DNA of 64,000 nt. Origin: Chryseosolibacter sp964493505 (GTDB lineage Bacteria; Bacteroidota; Bacteroidia; Cytophagales; Cyclobacteriaceae). Each line of letters begins with the position of its first letter. Position 1 is the first letter of the stretch. The notes beneath the pieces were generated by a model that was not told the origin of the DNA, did no database searches, and saw only the letters and a program-made list of their open reading frames with translations. Shown here piece after piece: positions 35,138 through 44,868 of this stretch. A program made the position numbers and the translations under genes. The stretch covers positions 122,706-186,705 of the forward strand of contig CAZBNP010000009.1 in assembly GCA_964493505.1 (NCBI GenBank), written 5' to 3'.

Positions 35138-36181
35138 ATGACTTATCGAGCCTTGATCAAAACAATAGTGGCACTCTCGTTGGCGGCGTGGGTCCTGGCC
35201 GGATGTGCCGATAGTAAAGAAACCCGTATTCAACGGTTCCTTTTGAAAGGAAACGAGCAGGCGAAGCAGGGTAATGCCGCGGAGGCAATCGGATTTTTTG
35301 AGGCCGCGCTGAATCTCGATTCATGCTTTGCGGACGCCTGGAACAATCTCGGCACTATTTACCACCGACAGCAGAACTATGAGAACGCGCTGGCCAGCTA
35401 TGATCGCGCCATTCAATGTCATCCCGGTTATACCGATGCGTACCTCAACCGGGCGAATACCTACTATGAACTGAAGCAGTATTACGGTGCGTTGAAAGAT
35501 CTCGACAGGGTGGCAGAAAGCAACGCCGACACGGTGACTGTGCATTTTCTTCGCGGACTGGTCTACACGCAAATGCGCGAATACCCACAGGCCCTTGCTT
35601 CCTTTCGCGAAGCGCTGCGGAATGAGCCCGATAACGCGGAGATCATCATAAATATGGGGACGGTGTATTACTATGCCAACAACTTCGACTCTGCGCGACT
35701 GTTGTTGGAAAAAGCCCTGGAAATGGATCCCACGGAGGCGAATGCCTACAATACGTTGTCGCTGATGGAGGTGAAGGCAGGCAACTACAACCGCGCGATG
35801 GATTACATCTCGACGGCGATTGAGCTGCAGCCACGAGACGCCTATTTTCTCAACAACCGCGGCTTTATCCTTCTCATGCAGGGTAAACCGGAGGAGGCTA
35901 TTGCCGACATCAACGAGAGTATCGTAAAGGATCCGTACAATGCGTGGGCCTACCGCAACAAAGGGGTTTATTTTCTCCGCCAGGGAGATGCGCCAAACGC
36001 CATCCGCCTTTTAACCCGCGCGCTGGAAATGACGTCTTTTATTGAAGATGTGCATTACTATCTCGGCGAAGCTCACGCTGTGAACAACGACGAGGCAAGC
36101 GCTTGCCGCGAATTCCGCGAAGCGGTGCGAAAAGGGGAGATGAACGAACGCGACCTGGCTGAAAGGTGCGGGACGCGGTAG
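35138..36181 (+). CDS. TPR-repeat lipoprotein
   Basis: 347 residues. Lipoprotein signal with VLAGC lipobox (Cys 22), then about eight consecutive TPR units spanning 35-340 with typical consensus (DAWNNLGTIYHRQQNYENAL, EANAYNTLSLMEVKAGNYN). A periplasmic or outer-membrane scaffold for protein contacts; no catalytic domain. A weak TACATTTA (35126-35133) just before the ATG is a possible -7 box. Partners are unknown. Confidence 0.85.
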   Translation: MTYRALIKTIVALSLAAWVLAGCADSKETRIQRFLLKGNEQAKQGNAAEAIGFFEAALNLDSCFADAWNNLGTIYHRQQNYENALASYDRAIQCHPGYTDAYLNRANTYYELKQYYGALKDLDRVAESNADTVTVHFLRGLVYTQMREYPQALASFREALRNEPDNAEIIINMGTVYYYANNFDSARLLLEKALEMDPTEANAYNTLSLMEVKAGNYNRAMDYISTAIELQPRDAYFLNNRGFILLMQGKPEEAIADINESIVKDPYNAWAYRNKGVYFLRQGDAPNAIRLLTRALEMTSFIEDVHYYLGEAHAVNNDEASACREFREAVRKGEMNERDLAERCGTR

Positions 36182-36215
36182 GCCTGGTCTCCGGCCCGTG
36201 AAACCCGGAATCGGA

Positions 36216-38120
36216 TCACCATTTATGCCGCACAAACGCTTCCATCGCTTCGTATTCAGCGAGACCCAGCTTGTTGTAAGCTGCGGCGGTTGCGTGGTTG
36301 CGGTCTTCCGCCCGCATCCAGAATTCGCGTTTGTCGCTGCCCGGGAACATGGCGCTGTCTTTCTGCGACTGGTGCTTGAAGACCGCCCGCCGCTTGCGCA
36401 TAAGCTCATCGGGGCTGAGCGGTACAGCCATCTCAATCTGGTCGATATCCCATTCCTGCCAGGCGCCGCGATACAACCATACCCAGCAGTCCTTCATCCA
36501 GGATTCGTTCTTCAATTGTTCTATCGCCTGGAAGATTGCTGCCAGACACACACGGTGTGTGCCATGCGGGTCAGACAAATCGCCCGCGGCGTATATCTGG
36601 TGGGGCTTTACCCGCCTGAGCAAATCAACGACCAATTTGATATCCTCCTCGCCCAACGGTTTTTTCTTCACCGCGCCGGTTTCATAGAAAGGCATGTCGA
36701 GGAAGTGCATCTGCTCGTCGGGGATGCCGACATAGCGGCCTCCGGCTTTTGCTTCGCCGCGGCGGATGAGTCCTTTGATCTTCAATACTTCCGGACTGTC
36801 TAGCTGGCCCGGTCCTTTGTCCTTCAGAGATTGAACCACCGTCTTGTAAAACTTCTCGCCATCGGCCTTGCTCAGTCCGAACTGTTCATTGAAATCGCGA
36901 ACGAAATCGGCAAAGCGGATCGCGTCGTCGTCGAACACCGCGATGTTACCCGATGTCTGATAGGCGACATGTACTTCGTGCCCCTGGTCAACCAGGCGTA
37001 TAAACGTTCCTCCCATGGAGATGACATCGTCATCGGGGTGGGGGGAGAAAATGACAGCTCTCTTGGGAAAGGGGTTGGCACGTTCCGGCCGGTGTGAGTC
37101 ATCCGCGTTCGGCTTACCTCCCGGCCATCCGGTGATGGTGTGCTGAAGGTCGTTGAAGACCTTGATGTTTACCTTGTAAGCAGACCCATACTCGGTAATG
37201 ATATCACCCATTCCGCCTTCCATGTAGTCGTGGTTCGTCAGCTTCAGCACAGGTTTGTTGACCTTCTGACACAGCCATACCACCGCCTTGCGGATAAGCC
37301 GGTCATTCCACTCGATGCTGTCCAGCAGCCAGGGTGTTTTTGTGCGGACGAGTTCCGAGGATGCGGCTCCGTCGAGCACCACGAGACAGTCGTCGTGTTT
37401 CTGAAGAAAAGATGACGGTAGCTGATCGGTGATGGGCCCTTCAACCGCTTTTTTGATGACACCCGCTTTCCCTTCGCCCCAGGCCATCATAAACACTTTG
37501 CGGGCCTTCATGATTGTGCCAACACCCATCGTGATCGCTTTGCGCGGAACGTTCTCTTCACCGAAGAAATCGCTGGCAGCGTCGATGCGTGTGAACTGGT
37601 CGAGGGTGACCAGTCGCGTAACAGATTTTTCGGAAGATCCGGGTTCGTTAAAACCAATATGACCTGTCCGCCCGATACCGAGTATCTGGATATCGACTCC
37701 GCCAATGTCTTCGATCGCCTTTTCGTATTTCCGGCAATAATCGACAACCTGCTCCTTGGGCAGCATGCCATCGGGAATATGAATGTTCTCTTTAGGGATG
37801 TCGATGTGATTGAAAAAGTGCTCGCCCATAAACCGCACATAGCTTTGCAATGCGTCCGGCTTGATGGGGTAGTACTCATCCAGGTTGAAGGTGTGTACAT
37901 TTTTGAAGGTCAGACCCTCTTCCTGGTGCATCCTGACAAGTTCAGCATACACCCGGGTAGGCGTAGAGCCCGTGGCCAGTCCCAGCACACAGGGTTTGTT
38001 CTCCTTCTGACGGGAGCGGATCAGGGTGGCGATCTCACCGGCGACAAACCGGGAAGCATCGTTCGACGTCTTAAATACGTTGACAGGTATCTTTTCGAAG
38101 GCGGTAAAGTCGATATTCAT
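36216..38120 (-). CDS. nagB: Glucosamine-6-phosphate deaminase fused to a PIG-L/LmbE deacetylase domain
   Basis: 634 residues. Residues about 20-280 are NagB (GLATGSTPTRVYAELVRM, FNLDEYYPI, GIGRTGHIGFNEPG). Residues about 350-600 are PIG-L/LmbE with the zinc motif SPHPDDDVISMGG and a later DPHGTHRVC. NagB turns GlcN-6-P into Fru-6-P and ammonia; the second domain is a GlcNAc-type deacetylase by family. The same fusion is common in Bacteroidota and links amino-sugar deacetylation to deamination. A promoter matching the Bacteroidota consensus precedes it. Confidence 0.94.
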   Translation of the reverse strand: MNIDFTAFEKIPVNVFKTSNDASRFVAGEIATLIRSRQKENKPCVLGLATGSTPTRVYAELVRMHQEEGLTFKNVHTFNLDEYYPIKPDALQSYVRFMGEHFFNHIDIPKENIHIPDGMLPKEQVVDYCRKYEKAIEDIGGVDIQILGIGRTGHIGFNEPGSSEKSVTRLVTLDQFTRIDAASDFFGEENVPRKAITMGVGTIMKARKVFMMAWGEGKAGVIKKAVEGPITDQLPSSFLQKHDDCLVVLDGAASSELVRTKTPWLLDSIEWNDRLIRKAVVWLCQKVNKPVLKLTNHDYMEGGMGDIITEYGSAYKVNIKVFNDLQHTITGWPGGKPNADDSHRPERANPFPKRAVIFSPHPDDDVISMGGTFIRLVDQGHEVHVAYQTSGNIAVFDDDAIRFADFVRDFNEQFGLSKADGEKFYKTVVQSLKDKGPGQLDSPEVLKIKGLIRRGEAKAGGRYVGIPDEQMHFLDMPFYETGAVKKKPLGEEDIKLVVDLLRRVKPHQIYAAGDLSDPHGTHRVCLAAIFQAIEQLKNESWMKDCWVWLYRGAWQEWDIDQIEMAVPLSPDELMRKRRAVFKHQSQKDSAMFPGSDKREFWMRAEDRNHATAAAYNKLGLAEYEAMEAFVRHKW

Positions 38121-38152
38121 TAGTTTCAGGGTTGAAGATCAGTGGTTGAAAC

Positions 38153-38183
38153 CAAGTGTAAATGTATTGCAAAAAGTGCCAAA
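38153..38183 (-). promoter_or_regulatory. Bacteroidota-type promoter for nagB
   Basis: On the minus strand TTTG (38183-38180), exactly 19 bases, then TACACTTG (38160-38153). The -33 box is perfect and the -7 box has one mismatch to TAnnTTTG. It lies 33 bases before the nagB ATG. Confidence 0.55.
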
Positions 38184-38337
38184 TTTTCAAATGTTATCGG
38201 GAACATATTTGTTTTCAGTGTGCCCGACAGACATGGTGCGTGTTTTTACACCTGTCCGCTTGCTTTTAAAGTGCCGGAACGCGACTATAGAGTGGTTTTC
38301 CGGAGAATCAGCGCCATGGCTGAGTTGTTACCACAAA

Positions 38338-39327
38338 ATGAAAGATTTTCGAACAGAACTTAAGATCGTACCATCGAACGTCACCATCGATCTCAAAAGC
38401 GGCATCCTGACGCAGGGATCTTGCTTTTCCGATGCAATCGGTGGGCGGTTAGGCGATCACAAACTCAATGTCCTGCCCAATCCTTTCGGGGTCATCTACA
38501 ACCCGGAGTCTATACACAGCGTCCTGCTATCCGCCGTCTGCAACGAGCCTATGCCGGATCACACTTTCCTGCAAAATGGTGAGCTGCACCTCAATTACAG
38601 GCTTCACTCTGAGTTTGCCACTTTCAAAAAAGAAGAGTTGTCGGTGCGCCTGACAAACCTTATCGGTTCGACCCATTATTTTCTGAAAGACTGCCAATGG
38701 CTGATCGTCACCTATGGTACCGCCTGGGTTTATAGCCGCAATGATACCGGCGAGATCGTCGCCAACTGCCACAAGCTTCCGGCGTCGGCTTTTGCGAAGT
38801 CGCTGATGTCTGTCGAAGACATAATCGGCTCCTTCCGCCGCTTCTATGAGCATTTGAAGGCGTATAATCCCGGGATCAGGGTTGTTCTCACGGTAAGTCC
38901 GGTTCGTCATATCAGGGATACCGTTGAGCTCAACAGCGTCAGCAAATCCGTATTGCGCCTGGCCTGTCATGAGATAACCCGGCTATTTGATGATGTTGGC
39001 TATTTTCCGGCGTATGAAATAATGATGGACGACCTGCGCGACTACCGGTTTTACAAGCGTGATATGATCCACCCGTCGGATGACGCGGAAGACTACATCT
39101 GGGAGAAGTTCGCGGAACGGTATTTTTCCCCCGAGCTTAGCGATTTCGTGCAGCGCTGGGAGGGAGTTCTCGCCGCCATGCGACACAGACCCTTTCATGG
39201 ACAGTCTGCCGCGCACCGGCAATTCATCCGCAACACCATGAAAAAACTGGAAGCGTTCAGCGGTACCGTTGACGTTTCACAGGAGATATCAGTTTTGAAG
39301 CGACAACTGGAAACACCAAACGAATGA
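38338..39327 (+). CDS. GSCFA-domain protein
   Basis: 329 residues from the ATG giving MKDFRTELKIVP. The family signature appears as TQGSCFSDAIGGRL near residue 30, with VLPNPFGVIYNP soon after and later VVLTVSPVRHI and RDMIHPSDDAEDYIWEKF, an SGNH-hydrolase-like arrangement of Ser and a late Asp/His. Probably an esterase/acetyltransferase-like enzyme; the substrate is unknown. The upstream in-frame extension overlaps the divergent nagB and is rejected. The stop overlaps the next gene's ATG by 4 bases. Confidence 0.88.
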   Translation: MKDFRTELKIVPSNVTIDLKSGILTQGSCFSDAIGGRLGDHKLNVLPNPFGVIYNPESIHSVLLSAVCNEPMPDHTFLQNGELHLNYRLHSEFATFKKEELSVRLTNLIGSTHYFLKDCQWLIVTYGTAWVYSRNDTGEIVANCHKLPASAFAKSLMSVEDIIGSFRRFYEHLKAYNPGIRVVLTVSPVRHIRDTVELNSVSKSVLRLACHEITRLFDDVGYFPAYEIMMDDLRDYRFYKRDMIHPSDDAEDYIWEKFAERYFSPELSDFVQRWEGVLAAMRHRPFHGQSAAHRQFIRNTMKKLEAFSGTVDVSQEISVLKRQLETPNE

Positions 39328-41357
39328 AAGGAACAGGAAAGACCAACCGGTTGATTCACGCGGCATCTCCCTATTTACTACAGCACGCGCATAACCCGGT
39401 CGATTGGCATGAATGGGAAGAAGAAGCGCTCAGGAAGGCGAAACGGGAGAACAAACCGATTCTCGTGAGTATCGGCTATTCATCGTGCCATTGGTGTCAC
39501 GTGATGGAGCGGGAAGTCTTCGAAAAAGAAGACATCGCAAAGGTCATGAACGATCATCTGATCTGCATCAAGGTAGACAGGGAAGAGCGACCGGACATCG
39601 ACCAGGTTTATATGGACGCGGTTCAGGCGATGGGTGTTCAGGGAGGATGGCCGCTTAACGTGTTCCTCACCCCGGATCAAAAACCGTTTTACGGGGGGAC
39701 GTATTTCCCGCCGGATCAATGGTTGCAGGTCATAAAAGGAATCAACAACGCATTCACTACCCGCCGGGACGAGGTTGAGCTCTCGGCGCAGGAATTGACC
39801 AACCACCTCGCAAAACAGGATATCGGACGTCTTACCCGCGAGTCTGCGTCGCGCGAATTGGCGGAAGAGGTTGCCGTGAGTTATGGCAAACTGCAACCTA
39901 TGTTCGACAAAGCCTGGGGAGGACTGGAAAAGACGCCGAAGTTTGTAATGCCGTCTGTGTGGCGCTGGCTTCTGCGATACTACCGGATTACAGGCGACGA
40001 GGGGGCGCGGAAGCATACCGTCTTCACGCTGAAGAAAATCGCGATGGGCGGAATCTACGACCAGATCGGCGGAGGCTTTGCGCGCTATTCGGTAGATCAG
40101 CATTGGTTTGTCCCGCACTTTGAAAAAATGCTCTATGACAACGCACAGCTGATGACGCTCTATGCCGAGGGATATGCCTTGACCCGGGATGAGGAATTCA
40201 GGACCGTGTTGGTAGAGACGTTCGACTGGCTTCAACGCGAGATGACGGGTACACACGGTGGCTTCTATTCAGCGCTCGATGCCGACAGCGAAGGGGAAGA
40301 GGGGAAGTTCTACAACTGGACGCAGGAGGAACTGGAAACCATACTTGGCGACGACGCTGCACGCGTGGCCGACTACTACTCCGTGAAGGCGCAAGGGAAC
40401 TGGGAACAAGACAAAAACGTGCTGATTCGCGTTCAGAAGGAAGAAGACTTTCTCAAAAAACACGGATTAGATTCGGGGGCCTGGAACAAGAAACTACGCG
40501 AGGCCAGGGATCGTCTTCTGCGCGAACGCGACAAGCGTATCAGACCCGGACTTGACGACAAGGTCATTACCAGCTGGAATGCGATGATGGTGATCGGACT
40601 TACCGACGCGTATCGCGCGTTGGGGGACGAGCGGTTTTTGGAAGCCGCGTTGAAAAATATGCGGTTTATCGAGAACTCCCTGACCGAAGGACTTACGCTC
40701 TTCCGGTCGTACAAAGACAAGCGCTCGCACGTAAAAGGTTTTCTCGACGACTATGCCTGGATGATTCAGGCATGCACGAGCCTGTATCAGGCAACTTTTG
40801 ATGAATACTGGATCAACCGCGCGAAAGCGCTCCTGGAGCATACGATCGATAATTTCTATGATTCGGGCGATGGCTTTTTTCAGTATTCCAGGCAGGACGC
40901 CGAAAAACTTATCGCTTCCAGAAAGGAGATATTCGACAACGTGATCCCTGGGTCAAACTCGGTGATGGCGCAGAATCTTTCGCACCTCGGGACGATATTC
41001 GAAAACGAAACCTGGAAGGCATTGCTGGAAAAGATGGTGTCTTCGGTCAGGCACCTGATTGTATCCGAGCCGAACTACATGTCGAACTGGGGTATTGTCT
41101 ACATCGAGATGAGAAAGGGAATGGCAGAAGTGGCGTTTATCGGCGACGACCCTCAACGTGCCGGCCGCGAATTCTTCGCTGGCTTTCAGCCTTTTGCGCT
41201 GGCGATGGGTTCTGACACGCAAAGCACCCTGCCTTTGCTGGAAGGTAAGACCGCCGTCGACGGAAAACTCACCATGTATGTCTGTTACAATAAAGTCTGC
41301 CAGCGTCCGGTACACAACATAGGAGAGGCTATCGCGCAGTTGGAGACTGGAAAATAG
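39324..41357 (+). CDS. DUF255 thioredoxin-domain protein (YyaL/SSP411 family)
   Basis: 677 residues. N-terminal thioredoxin-like domain with SSCHWCHVMEREVF (CxxC near 53-56) and PDIDQVYMDAVQAM; then an (alpha/alpha)6 barrel typical of glycoside-hydrolase/epimerase-like folds (about 200-600: YDQIGGGFARYSVD, FLDDYAWMIQA). Conserved across bacteria and eukaryotes; the biochemical role is not established. The 4-base overlap with the GSCFA gene implies a shared transcript. Confidence 0.93.
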   Translation: MKGTGKTNRLIHAASPYLLQHAHNPVDWHEWEEEALRKAKRENKPILVSIGYSSCHWCHVMEREVFEKEDIAKVMNDHLICIKVDREERPDIDQVYMDAVQAMGVQGGWPLNVFLTPDQKPFYGGTYFPPDQWLQVIKGINNAFTTRRDEVELSAQELTNHLAKQDIGRLTRESASRELAEEVAVSYGKLQPMFDKAWGGLEKTPKFVMPSVWRWLLRYYRITGDEGARKHTVFTLKKIAMGGIYDQIGGGFARYSVDQHWFVPHFEKMLYDNAQLMTLYAEGYALTRDEEFRTVLVETFDWLQREMTGTHGGFYSALDADSEGEEGKFYNWTQEELETILGDDAARVADYYSVKAQGNWEQDKNVLIRVQKEEDFLKKHGLDSGAWNKKLREARDRLLRERDKRIRPGLDDKVITSWNAMMVIGLTDAYRALGDERFLEAALKNMRFIENSLTEGLTLFRSYKDKRSHVKGFLDDYAWMIQACTSLYQATFDEYWINRAKALLEHTIDNFYDSGDGFFQYSRQDAEKLIASRKEIFDNVIPGSNSVMAQNLSHLGTIFENETWKALLEKMVSSVRHLIVSEPNYMSNWGIVYIEMRKGMAEVAFIGDDPQRAGREFFAGFQPFALAMGSDTQSTLPLLEGKTAVDGKLTMYVCYNKVCQRPVHNIGEAIAQLETGK

Positions 41358-41408
41358 CCACTGTTGTTTCCGGCTTTGCGGCCTTGGCGGTTTTGACTTA
41401 CTTTGACC

Positions 41409-43910
41409 GTGGAAATATTCGAAACCGACGATCTGCGGAAAACGCTCTTTGCAGAGCTTCTCCTTCCTGTACCGGTTCCGCGTTTGTTTACCTATCGCAT
41501 CCCCTTCAGCATGAATGAAGATGTGCGTGCGGGGCAGCGCGCTATCGTCCAGTTCGGCGACCGCAAGATCATTACCGGCCTCATCGTCAGCGTTCACGAC
41601 AAACCTCCAAGAGATTTTGAGGCGAAGTACATTCTTGAACTACTCGACGACTTCCCCTCGGTTAATGAGATTCAGCTGAAACTCTTCCGCTGGATGGCTG
41701 AGTACTATATGTGTACGCTCGGTGAAGTAATGAACGCCGGCCTGCCCGCGGGCCTGAAGCTTTCAAGTGAATCGATGGTGCAGCTCCATCCTGCATTCAA
41801 TCTGGAGGAAAGTACACTCGATTTTTCCGAGAAGGAAGCCATGCTTATCAAGCGACTCGGAAACAGCACCATGACCTATTCGGAGATTTCGAAATTCCTC
41901 AGCGTCAGGCACATTTTCAGTATCCTGAAATCCCTTTCCGCCAAAGAGGCCATCATTCTGTTCGAAGAAGTAAAAGAAAGGTTTAAACCCCGAACAGAAC
42001 GGAGAGTACGGCTGACCACGGAGATGCGTGAACCTCCCGCGCTGGAGAGATTGTTTGAGCAGCTCGCTTCCCGGCCGACGCAGGAGGCGGTTCTTCTGAA
42101 ATATTTACAGGGGGTCCCGGTATTGCAACGCCCTGATGCAAATAAACAGGGTATTGCGAAAAAGGAGCTAATCGCAGGGGGCGCATCCGAATCGTCGGTC
42201 AATACCCTCGTACGACATGGTGTGTTCGAAGAGTTCGAGACGATTGTTCCGCGCTTTGGATTCGAAGAACCCCGGGAGGTTACTGCGATACTGCTGAGTG
42301 AAGAGCAGGAAAAAGCGATGCAGGATGTGATCCGGAGTTTTGAAAAACACGCCGCTACCTTGCTGCATGGTATTACCGGAAGCGGGAAGACAGAGATATA
42401 CATCGACCTGATAAAAAAGGCCGTTGCCAGCGACACGCAGGTCTTGTACCTGCTTCCGGAGATCGCGCTGACCACACAGATCGTTCAGCGTCTGAAAAAG
42501 ATATTCGGCAATACGATGGGTGTTTACCATTCCAGATTTTCTGACAATGAGCGCGTAGAAGTATGGAATGGAGTGCTCAGTGGAAAGTTCAAGTTCGTTG
42601 TGGGCGTTCGGTCGTCGGTCTTTCTGCCGTTCGACAATCTGGGCCTGATCATCGTGGATGAAGAGCATGAGTCCTCCTACAAACAGCAGGAGCCGGCGCC
42701 GCGATATCACGCGCGGGATGTGGCAATGGTACTGGGCCGGTTGCATCATGCCAAGGTGTTGCTGGGTTCTGCTACACCCTCCGTTGAGACGTACTTTCAC
42801 GCAAAGCAAAACAAGTATGGACTGGTAAGACTGGAGAAGCGGTTTGGTGAAGCAATCTTACCGGAGATCGTGCTTGCCGATATGAGCGCAGAGCGCAAAA
42901 GAAAGACACTGAAGGGAGAATTCTCTCGTTTGCTCTTAGAGCGTATTGACGGCGCGTTGAGCCGGAACGAGCAGGTGATAATTTTTCAGAACCGCCGTGG
43001 GTATTCGCCGATGATGACCTGTGAAGATTGCGGGTGGGTTCCGAAGTGTGTCAACTGTGCTGTTAGCCTTACTTACCATCAGTTTCGCAACGCGGTGATT
43101 TGCCACTACTGTGGATACCGTGAGAGCCTCCCGCACCATTGTCCGACCTGCACATCGACACGGCTTAAGACAGTAGGATACGGAACGGAGAAACTTGAAG
43201 AAGAACTAAAGGTTCTTTTCCAGGAGGCTAAAGTCCAGCGCATGGATCTGGATACCACGCGAACGAAAGGAGGATACGAAAAGATCCTGACGGCATTTGA
43301 AAATGGCGAGACTGATATTCTCGTAGGCACTCAGATGGTAACGAAGGGCCTGGACTTTGATCGCGTCAGCCTGGTCGGTGTATTTAATGTCGACCGGATG
43401 ATGCACTTCCCCGACTTCCGATCCTATGAGCGCGCTTATCAGTTGATTACGCAGGTAAGCGGAAGGGCGGGAAGACGCGCCCGGCGCGGACAGGTCGTGA
43501 TCCAGACCTCCAATCCCGAACATCCTGTGTTGATCTTTGTTCTGAATAACGACCAGGGTACGTTTTATGAAACACAGCTCGCCGACCGCCATCGGCATGA
43601 CTACCCGCCGTTTACCAGGCTGATCGAGATCACTGTCAAGCATACCGATAAGAAGACCTGTCACGAAGCGTCGCGTCGCCTCGCCGAAGTCCTTCGCGAT
43701 AAGGTTGTGAATGTAAAGGTCATGGGACCCGGCGAACCGATGATTGGGAAGATCAGAAATCATTACCTGATGACCGTGTTGCTGAAGATCGCCAGGGGCC
43801 AGGCAGACCTTGCCAGGGTGAAAGCACTGGTTCAGGAAAGCATCAGCCGTCTTTCCAAAGAGCAGGCGTTTCGCAACGTTCGCTTTGTTACAGACGTCGA
43901 CCCGGTGTAG
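41409..43910 (+). CDS. priA: Primosomal replication-restart helicase PriA
   Basis: About 833 residues if the GTG at 41409 is the start; an in-frame TTG at 41403 is the alternative, and no ATG is available. 3'-DNA-binding domain at the N-terminus (TLFAELLLPVPVPRLFTYRIP), Walker A GITGSGKTEIY, Walker B VDEEHESSYKQ, two zinc clusters (CEDCGWVPKCVNC and CHYCGYRESLPHHCPTC), and helicase motifs V/VI (QVSGRAGR). Reloads the replisome at stalled forks. Confidence 0.95.
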   Translation: MEIFETDDLRKTLFAELLLPVPVPRLFTYRIPFSMNEDVRAGQRAIVQFGDRKIITGLIVSVHDKPPRDFEAKYILELLDDFPSVNEIQLKLFRWMAEYYMCTLGEVMNAGLPAGLKLSSESMVQLHPAFNLEESTLDFSEKEAMLIKRLGNSTMTYSEISKFLSVRHIFSILKSLSAKEAIILFEEVKERFKPRTERRVRLTTEMREPPALERLFEQLASRPTQEAVLLKYLQGVPVLQRPDANKQGIAKKELIAGGASESSVNTLVRHGVFEEFETIVPRFGFEEPREVTAILLSEEQEKAMQDVIRSFEKHAATLLHGITGSGKTEIYIDLIKKAVASDTQVLYLLPEIALTTQIVQRLKKIFGNTMGVYHSRFSDNERVEVWNGVLSGKFKFVVGVRSSVFLPFDNLGLIIVDEEHESSYKQQEPAPRYHARDVAMVLGRLHHAKVLLGSATPSVETYFHAKQNKYGLVRLEKRFGEAILPEIVLADMSAERKRKTLKGEFSRLLLERIDGALSRNEQVIIFQNRRGYSPMMTCEDCGWVPKCVNCAVSLTYHQFRNAVICHYCGYRESLPHHCPTCTSTRLKTVGYGTEKLEEELKVLFQEAKVQRMDLDTTRTKGGYEKILTAFENGETDILVGTQMVTKGLDFDRVSLVGVFNVDRMMHFPDFRSYERAYQLITQVSGRAGRRARRGQVVIQTSNPEHPVLIFVLNNDQGTFYETQLADRHRHDYPPFTRLIEITVKHTDKKTCHEASRRLAEVLRDKVVNVKVMGPGEPMIGKIRNHYLMTVLLKIARGQADLARVKALVQESISRLSKEQAFRNVRFVTDVDPV

Positions 43911-43945
43911 TTTTGGGTTTCGGGTTTGCCTGGCGCCTGAATGCC

Positions 43946-44698
43946 CTAGTTGACCTTCATCAACTCCACTTCAAAGATCAGCGTGGAGAAAGGCGGAATA
44001 TGCGGCGGCTCCCCGCGTTCGCCATAGGCGAGCGGGTAGGGGATGTAAAGAATCCATTTATCGCCTTCCTTCATTTGCTGCAGTGCCTCAGTCCATCCGG
44101 GGATTACCTGATTGACGCGAAAGGTAGCCGGCTGACCTCGCTGGATAGAGCTGTCGAAGATGGTGCCATCGGTAAGTTTGCCGGTATAATGAACAGTCAC
44201 CCAGTCTGAAGTGGTAGGGGATTTCCCGTTGCCTTCTTCCAGGATCTTATACTGTAGTCCGGAGTTTGTGATTTTCACCCCGTCGCTGGTCTTGTTTTCT
44301 TCCAGAAATTTTTCACTTTGCGCCTTGGCTACCGCACTTCGCTTCATCATGATAGCCTGCATATAAGAACGCATGGAAGCTTCCGCTTCTTTGGGGCGCA
44401 CTTTCAAGTGCCTGTCTTCGATGACATCCTCCATGGCGGACTGGAAAGCTTTCATGTTCAACGAATCGAGGCCCGAGTCTTTAAAGTTCTTGCCCAGCAC
44501 AACGCCAAAAGAATAGCTAACCTGCTCGGTAGAATCGTTGAGGTTTACCTCAAATGGTTTCTTAAGTTCCGTGATCTCCGCTTGAAGTGCATTAACCTGC
44601 GCATGAAGATCCGTTATTTCCGCACGAAGTTCTTTTTTGGACTGTGAAAAGACAGGAGTAATGAGGCCGAGTATCAGGCAGAAAACTATGGATCGCAT
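43946..44698 (-). CDS. FKBP-type peptidyl-prolyl isomerase, exported
   Basis: 250 residues. Signal peptide of about 19, a short coiled coil (LRAEITDLHAQVNALQAEITEL), FKBP_N dimerisation domain (QVSYSFGVVLGKNFKDSGL...), and FKBP catalytic domain (WVTVHYTGKLTDGTIFDSS; VIPGWTEALQQMKEGDKW; IPPFSTLIFEVEL). FkpA/Mip-like periplasmic folding catalyst. It is convergent with priA. The coiled coil before FKBP_N is somewhat unusual. Confidence 0.94.
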   Translation of the reverse strand: MRSIVFCLILGLITPVFSQSKKELRAEITDLHAQVNALQAEITELKKPFEVNLNDSTEQVSYSFGVVLGKNFKDSGLDSLNMKAFQSAMEDVIEDRHLKVRPKEAEASMRSYMQAIMMKRSAVAKAQSEKFLEENKTSDGVKITNSGLQYKILEEGNGKSPTTSDWVTVHYTGKLTDGTIFDSSIQRGQPATFRVNQVIPGWTEALQQMKEGDKWILYIPYPLAYGERGEPPHIPPFSTLIFEVELMKVN

Positions 44699-44812
44699 TT
44701 TTTATACTTTGGGCCCAAATAAAAGAAATTGACTCATAAGATGAAACAAACTTTACAATTGCGGTCGCGTTGTACGTACCCTTTTAGTCTAAGCCGGACA
44801 TATAATCAGAAA

Positions 44813-44847
44813 TAAAAAAAAAGTCCGTCGCGGCGAACCGGACGGAC
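44813..44847 (-). terminator. Intrinsic terminator of the rpsF-rpsR-rplI operon
   Basis: On the minus strand GTCCGTC pairs with GACGGAC, continued by CGG/CCG around a TTCG tetraloop with a single bulged base, followed by a run of about ten T. It starts 22 bases after the rplI stop. A strong, textbook structure. Confidence 0.9.
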
Positions 44848-44868
44848 CCTTTAAAAAATCAGTGTGGA

